A program made the position numbers and the translations under genes. From contig DFBK01000031.1 in assembly GCA_002366595.1 (NCBI GenBank), positions 1-9,720 of the forward strand: a stretch of DNA of 9,720 bases, written 5' to 3'. Numbering within the stretch: position 1 is the first letter of the stretch; every line of letters starts with the position of its first letter. Shown in pieces: positions 1 to 5,556 of the stretch. The notes under the pieces are model-generated. The model made no database searches, had not been told where the DNA came from, and saw nothing but the letters and a program-made list of their open reading frames with translations. The DNA is from Anaerolineales bacterium UBA3082 (GTDB lineage Bacteria > Chloroflexota > Anaerolineae > UBA7937).

Positions 1-2
1 AC

Positions 3-86
3 ACAAGGCAGGAAGACACACTGCGCATCAACTTCTTTCCCACTCTGCTAAACGAGGAGGTGTTTTTCAACAATCTCGGCTATTAG
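3..86 (+). CDS. Possible C-terminal tail of an unidentified protein
   Basis: An open + strand frame runs in from the left edge and stops at TAG 84-86, giving 27 residues ending in ...EEVFFNNLGY. Codon choice (GAG, CTG, ATC, AAC, GGC) resembles that of the clear genes in the window, and the other two + frames read less like protein. No domain can be recognised in so short a piece. If real, it converges on the traR-like gene that ends at 187. Upstream sequence would settle it; I treat it as a weak call. Confidence 0.3.
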   Translation, partial: TRQEDTLRINFFPTLLNEEVFFNNLGY

Positions 87-152
87 AGAAGAGCCTTTCT
101 CGCAGGGGATGATATGCTTTGGGCGCTATCCCATGGGGTAGCCTTGCTGGTA

Positions 153-171
153 ATGGAGAATTCTGCTCCAT
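153..171. other. Small inverted repeat between convergent genes
   Basis: ATGGAG at 153-158 is matched by CTCCAT at 166-171 with a 7-base loop. It sits in the 100-base gap between the putative + strand gene end (86) and the traR-like stop (187). A 9-base direct repeat CCATGGGGT also occurs at 131-139 and 168-176. There is no T-run after the stem on either strand, so it is at best a weak stop signal. Nothing else is recognisable in 87-186. Confidence 0.2.
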
Positions 172-186
172 GGGGTGGGCGAGAAA

Positions 187-519
187 TCATATCCGCCTCT
201 TTCTCTCTAATTCCGTTTTGCATTTGAGACATAGCGTGGCTTGGGGTATGGCCTTCAGCCGAGCAGGGTCGATTCTTTCCCCACAATTCTCGCAGATGCC
301 ATAGACTCCCCTTTCCGCTAGGGAGAGGGCGTACTCCACCGCCTCCAGTTCTCGCTGCAAATTTCGCAGGAGAGCCAGGTTCTTCTCCCGTTCATAGAGA
401 GCAGGATCTCCCTCCTCCAGATCCGTCTCCACCTTGCTTCTGATGCTATACTGGAGGCGCCTTATCTCGGCTGCTATCTGGTTCCGCTCGGCCTTCAACC
501 TCTCTATATCATCGCTCAT
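187..519 (-). CDS. TraR/DksA-family C4 zinc-finger protein
   Basis: A 110-residue protein with a long charged helical N-terminal part (about residues 1-70, coiled-coil-like, rich in E, R and L), followed by a C4 zinc finger. The zinc ligands are C76 and C79 (CENC) and C97 and C100 (CLKC). This is the DksA/TraR layout. Such proteins bind RNA polymerase through the secondary channel and, with or without ppGpp, change promoter choice. At 110 residues it is shorter than E. coli DksA (151) and similar to short TraR/YocK-like forms; the acidic coiled-coil tip typical of DksA is not clearly present, so its target promoters cannot be predicted. I chose ATG 519 because GGGGGGAG lies just upstream at good spacing; an in-frame GTG at 558 would add 13 residues and lacks that site. 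It is transcribed away from ruvB from its own promoter (612-640). Confidence 0.85.
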   Translation of the reverse strand: MSDDIERLKAERNQIAAEIRRLQYSIRSKVETDLEEGDPALYEREKNLALLRNLQRELEAVEYALSLAERGVYGICENCGERIDPARLKAIPQATLCLKCKTELERKRRI

Positions 520-611
520 CTGATCTCCCCCCTGGAGCCCCTTGGGTAGGAAAGGCACCGCTTACAAGTAGTAGAGAAGCGATGCCCTCTTTATCATCTC
601 CGATCTAATGA

Positions 612-640
612 TATATACTACTTTTCCGCGGATCCGTCAA
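612..640 (-). promoter_or_regulatory. Sigma-70-type promoter for the traR-like gene
   Basis: Read on the - strand: TTGACG (640-635), a 17-base spacer (634-618), then TATATA (617-612). This is close to the sigma-70 consensus with ideal spacing. Transcription would begin near 605, leaving an untranslated leader of about 85 bases before ATG 519. An 8-base inverted repeat (AAGTAGTA 566-573 and TACTACTT 616-623) spans the presumed start and overlaps the -10, and could be an operator or a leader stem; that is only a suggestion. Confidence 0.7.
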
Positions 641-695
641 AGAGGATTGGGCAAAGTTTGAGGAGAGGAGAGGAAATTTATGACCCTAAACAGGT

Positions 696-721
696 GAAAA
701 GCACTCCTTTTCGTGGTTTTT
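696..721 (+). terminator. Hairpin plus T-run upstream of ruvB (terminator-like)
   Basis: GAAAAG (696-701) pairs with CTTTTC (707-712) around a 5-base loop, with two further wobble pairs outward, and is followed by a TTTTT run at 717-721. The stem is AT-rich and the T-run is offset by four bases, so it would be a weak terminator. No + strand gene lies directly before it. It may insulate the ruvB promoter from read-through, or be chance. Confidence 0.22.
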
Positions 722-769
722 AGTGAAAAATCAATCATTTCTGGTTTCTTCACCCTATGGGAGAGAGGC

Positions 770-797
770 TTGCCATCTACCCTATCTTTGGTATAAT
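770..797 (+). promoter_or_regulatory. Sigma-70-type promoter for the ruvB operon
   Basis: TTGCCA (770-775), a 16-base spacer and a perfect TATAAT (792-797). Transcription would start near 803-805, only about 15 bases before the TTG start chosen for ruvB, so the message would have a very short leader with its ribosome binding site almost at the 5' end. This promoter also argues against the longer reading frame that opens at 723, which would place it inside coding sequence. The rest of 520-769 holds the divergent traR promoter and a weak hairpin, and no gene I can support. Confidence 0.6.
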
Positions 798-804
798 GAA
801 ACAG

Positions 805-811
805 AAGAGGT
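805..811 (+). promoter_or_regulatory. ruvB: Ribosome binding site deciding the ruvB start
   Basis: AAGAGGT lies 7 bases before TTG 819 and 4 bases before the adjacent TTG 816. No comparable site precedes the upstream start at 723. The spacing slightly favours TTG 819, but both tandem TTG codons could be used. Confidence 0.55.
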
Positions 812-818
812 CAAATTG

Positions 819-1832
819 TTGGAAAGAACCGTCTCTCCAAAGTCGAGGACCGACGAGGTAGCGGTGGAGGCCCTTCTCCGCCCTAAGACCTTGCAGGAGT
901 TCATCGGCCAGGAGAGGGTGAAGGAGAATATTAGGATACTCTTGGAGGCTGCTCAGGGGAGAGGAGAGGCGGTAGAGCATGTGCTCTTTTGTGGCCCTCC
1001 AGGGTTAGGCAAGACGACTCTAGCCAATATCATCGCTCACGAGATGGGGGTAAAGATCACCGTCACCTCAGGGCCGGCTGTGGAGCGGGTCCGCGACTTC
1101 GCGGCCATAGTGAGCCGGTTGGGCGAACGAGACATCCTTTTCATCGACGAGGCCCACCGCCTCCCCCGGCCGGTGGAGGAGATGCTCTATCCGGCCATGG
1201 AGGACCGGTGTCTGGACATAATTATGGGAAAGGGGCTCAAGGCCCATACCCTTCGACTTCGACTGAGGCCTTTCACGGTGATAGGGGCTACCACCCGTAT
1301 GGCCCTTATGACCTCCCCTTTAAGGGCTCGCTTCGGCGTGCTCTACCGCTTGGGCTTCTACACCATTTCAGCCATGGAGCAGATCGTGCGCCGTTCGGCG
1401 AAGATCCTGGGTGTGGAGATCGAGGAGGGGGGGTGCCAGGAGATCGCTAGGCGGGGGCGAGGGACCCCTCGGGTGGCCAATCGACTTCTGAGAAGGGTGA
1501 GGGATTATGCCCAGGTACGGGCCGATGGGGTGATCACCGCTGAGGTGGCCCGCCAAGCGTTGAAACTTCTGGAGGTGGATTCTCTAGGTTTAGACGAGGT
1601 CGACCGGAGGGTCATCGAGACCATAATTCATAAATTCAACGGCGGGCCGGTGGGGGTCGATACCATCGCCGCCTCCATCAGCGAGGAGGCGGATACCATC
1701 ATGGATGTCTATGAGCCCTATCTTTTGCAGTTGGGGTTCATCGACCGGACGCCAAGAGGGCGGGTGGCTACCAAACTGGCCTACGAGCACCTGGGCCTCC
1801 CCTACGAGGAAGGGCCGCCGACGCTATTTTGA
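819..1832 (+). CDS. ruvB: Holliday junction branch migration ATPase RuvB
   Basis: RuvB is the hexameric AAA+ motor that, with RuvA, drives branch migration of Holliday junctions during recombination and repair. From TTG 819 the protein is 337 residues, matching the usual length, and begins MERTVSP..., as RuvB proteins do. Visible motifs: ALLRPKTLQEFIGQE near the N-terminus, Walker A GPPGLGKTT (59-67), Walker B ILFIDEAH (about 106-113; many RuvBs have DEIH), sensor 1 GATTR (156-160), an SPLRARFG segment with the arginine finger (about R169), and the C-terminal winged-helix region with GGPVGVDT and TPRGRVAT. The frame stays open upstream to 723, but those 32 extra residues match nothing in RuvB and overlap a promoter. 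ruvA and ruvC are not next to it. It is the first gene of an operon; its stop lies one base before the queH start. Confidence 0.95.
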   Translation: MERTVSPKSRTDEVAVEALLRPKTLQEFIGQERVKENIRILLEAAQGRGEAVEHVLFCGPPGLGKTTLANIIAHEMGVKITVTSGPAVERVRDFAAIVSRLGERDILFIDEAHRLPRPVEEMLYPAMEDRCLDIIMGKGLKAHTLRLRLRPFTVIGATTRMALMTSPLRARFGVLYRLGFYTISAMEQIVRRSAKILGVEIEEGGCQEIARRGRGTPRVANRLLRRVRDYAQVRADGVITAEVARQALKLLEVDSLGLDEVDRRVIETIIHKFNGGPVGVDTIAASISEEADTIMDVYEPYLLQLGFIDRTPRGRVATKLAYEHLGLPYEEGPPTLF

Positions 1833-1833
1833 G

Positions 1834-2592
1834 ATGCGCGTAGTAGATTCAAGAGGTCGTGAACTTTCCCCCTGCTCGGGAGAGAAGGCAGAGAGGCTCC
1901 TGAAGGAAGGGAAGGCGACTATGGTCGAGGGCGAGCCCCCGACCATACGCTTATCCTACGAGGTCGAGTGGCGGCCAAAACCGAAGGAAGCGGGGCCTCT
2001 CAAAAAAGGTGAGGGCAAAAAGATACTGCTCCACATCTGCTGTGGCCCCTGCAGCACCTACCCTATAGGTCGCCTTCGGGAGGAGGGGTTCTCCGTCACC
2101 GGTTTCTGGTATAACCCGAACGTCCATCCTTTCTCCGAGCACGAGAGAAGGCGGGAGTGCATAAAGGAGTACGCTCGAAGAGTGAGTCTTCCTATGATCT
2201 GGTGGCCGAACTATGAAATGGTGGAGTTCCTCCACCGGGTCTCGGGCCACGAGACTAAGGGAGATCGTTGCTCTATCGATTATCATATGCGATTGGAGAA
2301 GACGGCGGAGGTGGCCGCCCAGGAAGGGTACGACGCCTTCACCACCACTCTGCTCATCAGCCCCCATCAGGACCAAGCGCTGATACGGGAGATCGGCGAA
2401 GAGTTGGGCCCAAAGTACAATGTGGAGTTCTATTTCGAGAACTTTCGGCGGGGTTGGGCTGAGCGGGGGCGTCTGACGAAGGAGCATAACCTCTATAGGC
2501 AAAACTATTGTGGCTGCATCTACAGTGAGTGGGAGAGGTATAAAAGCAAGGGATCTTCGGACGGAGATGCGTCCCGTGCAGAGAGTGGCTAG
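1834..2592 (+). CDS. queH: Epoxyqueuosine reductase QueH with N-terminal PLMP/RRXRR-like domain
   Basis: QueH reduces epoxyqueuosine in tRNA to queuosine, the last step of the pathway, using iron and an Fe-S cluster. The 252-residue protein has two parts. Residues 1-46 (VVDSRGRELSPC, AERLLKEGKA, PPTIRL) closely follow the PLMP/RRXRR domain found at the start of IscB nucleases. Residues 63-236 are QueH: HICCGPC (67-73), FWYNPNVHP (91-99), GDRC (143-146), MRLEKTAE (152-159), FTTTLLISPHQ (169-179) and LYRQNYCGCIYSE (220-232). Ordinary QueH starts just before the CCGPC motif, so the front domain is an addition. Position 149 is Asp where an RCxxC motif is usual. The last ~14 residues (SKGSSDGD...) lie past the conserved end and overlap the next gene. 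ATG 1834 directly follows the ruvB stop and has no strong ribosome site, suggesting translational coupling. Upstream extension would run through ruvB out of frame. queA, encoding the preceding step, lies four genes along in the same operon. Confidence 0.9.
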   Translation: MRVVDSRGRELSPCSGEKAERLLKEGKATMVEGEPPTIRLSYEVEWRPKPKEAGPLKKGEGKKILLHICCGPCSTYPIGRLREEGFSVTGFWYNPNVHPFSEHERRRECIKEYARRVSLPMIWWPNYEMVEFLHRVSGHETKGDRCSIDYHMRLEKTAEVAAQEGYDAFTTTLLISPHQDQALIREIGEELGPKYNVEFYFENFRRGWAERGRLTKEHNLYRQNYCGCIYSEWERYKSKGSSDGDASRAESG

Positions 2593-4087
2593 GGTAGCAA
2601 ACGCGCCTTTGACCTATTTAGTCATCGCCATCCTGGTTCTTTTAGTCCACCAGGCTTTCTATCTTAGAGAGTTGGGCTATGACGCCGTGGATGACGCTTA
2701 CATCTCCTTCCGGTACGCGCAAAACTTCGCCCTAGGGCACGGACTGGTCTTCAACATCGGCGAGAGGGTAGAGGGGTATACGAACTTTCTCTGGACGATG
2801 CTCCTCGCTCTATTCATCTTGGTGGGGGTCGAACCTGGGCCCCTGGCCATGGCTCTAGGAGGCCTCTTCGCCCTGGGAACTATGGTCTTAATCTATGGCA
2901 AGTTCGCTCAGAAGCCCCTGGTGCTTGGTCTCTCTCTGCTCCTCCTGGCTGCCGATGGTTCTTTCGCCCTCTGGTCTGTGGGGGGGATGGAGACGGCCAT
3001 CTTCACCTTCTTGTTGCTCTCTGGCATCTTCGCCTATCTCCAGGAGGGGGAAGACGAAAGGCTGGCGCTCCTTTCGGGCCTGCTCTTCGCCCTAGCGGCC
3101 CTGACTCGCCCTGAGGGGGTCTTGGTCTTCGTGGTCACGTTGCTCCATCGGGCGTTTCATCGGCTATTCGTGGAGCGAAGGCTCCTCGCCTGGCCTGACC
3201 TGCTTCGGGTTTTCTCCTTTCTAGGGCTATATGGGCCTTACTTCCTGTGGCGCTACAACTACTATGGTTATCTCCTCCCCAATACCTTCTACGCTAAGGT
3301 GACTACCGAAGGGGTGAGCGCTCAGGTAGCACGAGGGTTCGCCCACTTGCGTACCTTCTTGAGGGTGCACCTTGGATGGTTGCTCATGCTTTTGATCCTG
3401 GTGCCCCTTCTCAAGCGGAAGGTGGGTTTCGCTTGGAGTTACCTGGTTTTTGTAGTTTCAGTCTATCTCTCTTATATCGTCTATGTGAGAGGGGATTGGT
3501 CGGTGGGCCGTTTCTTCGTTCCCATCCTCCCTGCTCTCTACCTCCTGGTGGCTATGGGGGTCGGCGAGGCTTACATGAGCCTCCAAACTAGGCTGAGAGG
3601 GAGGGGCCGAGAGGGGTATTTTAGAGGGGTTGGTGGCCTCCTTGTCCTGGGAGGGGTGTTGACCCTCTTTAATTTCTCCTCTCTGGGCGGAGAGCATGAG
3701 CTTTTCATCCGTCGCTTCCAGGCTAAGGAGGCGACCCGGGCCAGGGTTACCTTGGGGAGATGGCTGCGGGAGCACCTCCCTCTCGATACCTTCATCGCTG
3801 TTGATGCGGCCGGCCAAATCCCCTACTACTCTGAGATGAGGACCCTAGATATGTTTGGGGTGAACGACGAGCATACGGCTCATATGAAGGTGGAGACCAT
3901 GGGCCAGGGAACCCCGGGCCATGAGAAGTTCGATTTCGATTATATCATGTGGCGGCGACCGGATCTGATTATCGTTTATGGCAACTTCCTGGATGGCTCA
4001 CCTGTGTACGAGAGGGCCGACGATTGGGAATGGACGAAGGATGAGGCCCTGCGCGGGTTTTTGACCATCTACCGCCGTCGGGATTGA
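2567..4087 (+). CDS. GT-C membrane glycosyltransferase, AftB-like
   Basis: A 506-residue integral membrane protein with roughly ten hydrophobic segments. After the first membrane segment (about residues 15-32) comes VDDAYISFRYA (41-51) with the paired acidic residues (DD 42-43) expected in GT-C enzymes, then GHGLVFNIGERVEGYTNFLW. This block is characteristic of the family containing mycobacterial AftB (terminal arabinofuranosyltransferase), which uses lipid-phosphate sugars on the outer face of the membrane. Further family-like blocks are GGMETAIFTF, ALTRPEGVL, RFFVPILPALY and, near the C-terminus, AAGQIPYY and LDMFGVND. Sugar and acceptor cannot be told from sequence. ATG 2567 overlaps the queH end by 26 bases; a GTG at 2510 would add 19 residues of non-hydrophobic sequence, and GTG 2585 is also possible. 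It has no evident link to queuosine, so it is probably a passenger in the operon. Confidence 0.75.
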   Translation: MRPVQRVARVANAPLTYLVIAILVLLVHQAFYLRELGYDAVDDAYISFRYAQNFALGHGLVFNIGERVEGYTNFLWTMLLALFILVGVEPGPLAMALGGLFALGTMVLIYGKFAQKPLVLGLSLLLLAADGSFALWSVGGMETAIFTFLLLSGIFAYLQEGEDERLALLSGLLFALAALTRPEGVLVFVVTLLHRAFHRLFVERRLLAWPDLLRVFSFLGLYGPYFLWRYNYYGYLLPNTFYAKVTTEGVSAQVARGFAHLRTFLRVHLGWLLMLLILVPLLKRKVGFAWSYLVFVVSVYLSYIVYVRGDWSVGRFFVPILPALYLLVAMGVGEAYMSLQTRLRGRGREGYFRGVGGLLVLGGVLTLFNFSSLGGEHELFIRRFQAKEATRARVTLGRWLREHLPLDTFIAVDAAGQIPYYSEMRTLDMFGVNDEHTAHMKVETMGQGTPGHEKFDFDYIMWRRPDLIIVYGNFLDGSPVYERADDWEWTKDEALRGFLTIYRRRD

Positions 4088-4093
4088 GGGGTG

Positions 4094-4318
4094 ATGGCGA
4101 ATATCGGCCGGATGTTGGTCATCTTGGGGGTAGTGCTCATCGTTTTCGGTTTGGCTTTGATCTTGGCAGGCCGCATCCCCTTTCTAGGGCGGCTTCCAGG
4201 GGATATCCATATCCGGCGGGGTCAAGCGGAGATATATATCCCTTTAGTCACCTGTCTTCTTCTCAGCCTCTTGGCCACCTTGATCCTTAACCTTTTGGCA
4301 CACTTCCTCCAAAGGTAG
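4094..4318 (+). CDS. DUF2905 family two-TM protein
   Basis: A 74-residue hydrophobic protein with two membrane helices (about residues 6-27 and 48-70) joined by the loop RIPFLGRLPGDIHIRRG. The phrase FLGRLPGDI is the hallmark of DUF2905, a family of unknown function often found beside queA or ruvB in bacteria. Its C-terminus ends in LAHFLQR on the side opposite the loop. GAGGGG lies just upstream and overlaps an alternative GTG start at 4091, which would add one residue. It begins six bases after the glycosyltransferase stop and lies 28 bases before queA, so it is co-transcribed with both. No catalytic residues are apparent. Confidence 0.85.
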   Translation: MANIGRMLVILGVVLIVFGLALILAGRIPFLGRLPGDIHIRRGQAEIYIPLVTCLLLSLLATLILNLLAHFLQR

Positions 4319-4346
4319 TTGATTTGCCGCTTTTAGTGGTAGTCCA

Positions 4347-5357
4347 ATGAAAATCGAGGAATTCGATTACGAGATACCTCCTCATTTGATCGCTCAGCAC
4401 CCTCTCGAGCCCCGGGACGCCTCCCGACTTATGGTCATCAGTCGGGCGGAGGGGAAGATTGAAGATCGCCGTTTCCGGGATATCGCCGACTATCTTCGCT
4501 CCGGCGACCTCTTAGTAGCCAACGATAGTCGGGTCATCTCGGCGCGCCTTCGAGGCCACAAGGTGCCCACAGGGGGAAAGGTGGAGTTGTTGCTCACCAA
4601 AAAGCGGGGAGATAGGCTCTGGGAAGGTTTAGTGAGAGGGCGGAAAGTTAGGGTGGGAAGCGAGGTGGAGTTCGGTGTTCCCCCCTCCTCAGTTCGAGCC
4701 AAGGTTCTTGAAGTCACGGAAAGGGGGCGCTTGTTTGAGTTCGATTCTCGTGTGGATCTTTGCCAACTAGGCGAGATCCCTCTCCCGCCTTATATCCACG
4801 AGCCATTGGAAGAGGGGGAGCGGTATCAGACGGTATACGCTCGCCGAGAGGGTTCGGTGGCCGCGCCTACCGCGGGGCTCCATTTCACCCCTCAACTCCT
4901 GGAGAAGGTAAGGGCTAAAGGGGTGCAAAATCTTTTTGTTACTCTGCACATCGGCCCCGGCACCTTCCGGCCGGTGAGAACCGAGGAGGTGGAGGAGCAC
5001 ACGCTAGAGGCGGAGTATGGCGAACTCTCCCCCTCGGTGGCGGAGGCTCTCAACCAGGCTAAGGGAGAGAAGCGACGGGTGATAGCGGTAGGGACGACCA
5101 CTGTCCGGGTCTTGGAGACGGCGTATAGCGAGGAGGGGATAACCCCCTATAGGGGCTGGACGGATCTCTATATCTACCCTGGCTATCGGTTTCAGGTGGT
5201 GGATGCCCTGATCACCAACTTCCACCTGCCCCGCTCGACCTTGCTTCTCTTGGTATCCGCCTTCGCGGGGAAGGGGTTGATCGATGAGGCTTACCGAGAG
5301 GCGATCACGCGGGGTTACCGTTTCTACAGTTTCGGGGATGCGATGTTCATCGTTTAG
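4347..5357 (+). CDS. queA: S-adenosylmethionine:tRNA ribosyltransferase-isomerase QueA
   Basis: QueA transfers and isomerises the ribosyl group of S-adenosylmethionine onto preQ1 at the wobble base of tRNAs with GUN anticodons, giving epoxyqueuosine, the substrate of QueH encoded upstream. The 336-residue protein is full length. Family blocks in order: FDYEIPPHLIAQHPLEPRDASRL at the N-terminus, DLLVANDSRVISARL (about 54-68), GGKVELLL, GEIPLPPYI, YQTVYAR, GSVAAPTAGLHFT (about 169-181), LHIGPGTFRPV, EEHTLEAEY, AVGTTTVRVLE, NFHLPRSTLLLLVSAF and a C-terminal YSFGDAMFIV. Nothing is missing. The ribosome site before ATG 4347 is poor (AGTGGTAG), so translation may depend on coupling to the preceding gene. 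The operon seems to end here, as the next gene has its own promoter after a 199-base gap. tgt, often adjacent, is not in the window. Confidence 0.96.
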   Translation: MKIEEFDYEIPPHLIAQHPLEPRDASRLMVISRAEGKIEDRRFRDIADYLRSGDLLVANDSRVISARLRGHKVPTGGKVELLLTKKRGDRLWEGLVRGRKVRVGSEVEFGVPPSSVRAKVLEVTERGRLFEFDSRVDLCQLGEIPLPPYIHEPLEEGERYQTVYARREGSVAAPTAGLHFTPQLLEKVRAKGVQNLFVTLHIGPGTFRPVRTEEVEEHTLEAEYGELSPSVAEALNQAKGEKRRVIAVGTTTVRVLETAYSEEGITPYRGWTDLYIYPGYRFQVVDALITNFHLPRSTLLLLVSAFAGKGLIDEAYREAITRGYRFYSFGDAMFIV

Positions 5358-5381
5358 AGGTCTTAGAAGGCCGAGAGGTAC

Positions 5382-5467
5382 GAGTGGCTGGGTTGCTGGT
5401 CACTCTTATGTTACAGGGGACTTTTGCCACGAAGGGGTTTTGGCAGGGCGATAGAGTTGCAGCCCTG
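5382..5467 (+). other. Cluster of inverted repeats after queA
   Basis: Three stems follow one another: GAGTG 5382-5386 with CACTC 5401-5405; TGCCA 5425-5429 with TGGCA 5441-5445; CAGGGC 5444-5449 with GCCCTG 5462-5467. The second and third share bases, so they are mutually exclusive, as in an attenuator. None has a following T-run. This may form the 3' end of the queA message or a structured leader, but no known riboswitch was recognised. Confidence 0.3.
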
Positions 5468-5524
5468 GCTGAGGCCATGTATATTTGGGGGGAGTTGATT
5501 TTATGGAAAGTTGTGTTAAAATGA
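5384..5524 (+). CDS. Possible 46-residue hydrophobic small protein
   Basis: A short open frame starts at GTG 5384, with AGAGG five bases upstream, and ends at TGA 5522-5524. It reads MAGLLVTLMLQGTF... then DRVAALAEAMYIWGELIL and ends in WKVVLK. It has a hydrophobic first segment and an amphipathic second one. Against it: the end of the frame coincides with the promoter of the next gene, third-position bases drift to A/T near the end, and the same stretch holds several inverted repeats. I recognise no family. It could equally be untranslated sequence. Confidence 0.2.
   Translation: MAGLLVTLMLQGTFATKGFWQGDRVAALAEAMYIWGELILWKVVLK
5495..5522 (+). promoter_or_regulatory. Sigma-70-type promoter for the xer operon
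   Basis: TTGATT (5495-5500), a 16-base spacer, then TAAAAT (5517-5522). The start point would be near 5530, about 27 bases before the xer ATG. ATTTTA (5498-5503) and TAAAAT (5517-5522) form a perfect inverted repeat across the spacer, which could be a binding site for a dimeric or paired protein. A strong ribosome site, AAGGAG at 5545-5550, lies six bases before ATG 5557. Confidence 0.55.
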
Positions 5525-5556
5525 GACTGCCATAAAGCAGGACTAAGGAGAGGCCC

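Noticed and set aside
723..818. 32-residue N-terminal extension of RuvB
   Set aside because: It has no similarity to RuvB, no ribosome site, and contains the TTGCCA/TATAAT promoter.
1705..1833. Longer queH frame opening at 1705
   Set aside because: These 43 residues overlap the ruvB C-terminus in another frame and resemble no domain; ATG 1834 begins exactly at the PLMP-like domain.
1834..2592. An IscB or other RNA-guided nuclease system, suggested by the PLMP-like domain
   Set aside because: After the 46-residue domain the protein is clearly QueH, with no RuvC or HNH motifs, and no guide-RNA-like conserved element or transposon end is visible nearby.
5358..5494. A tRNA or known riboswitch in the gap after queA
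   Set aside because: No T-loop, CCA-type acceptor pairing or recognisable aptamer core (such as preQ1) was found; only short stems are present.
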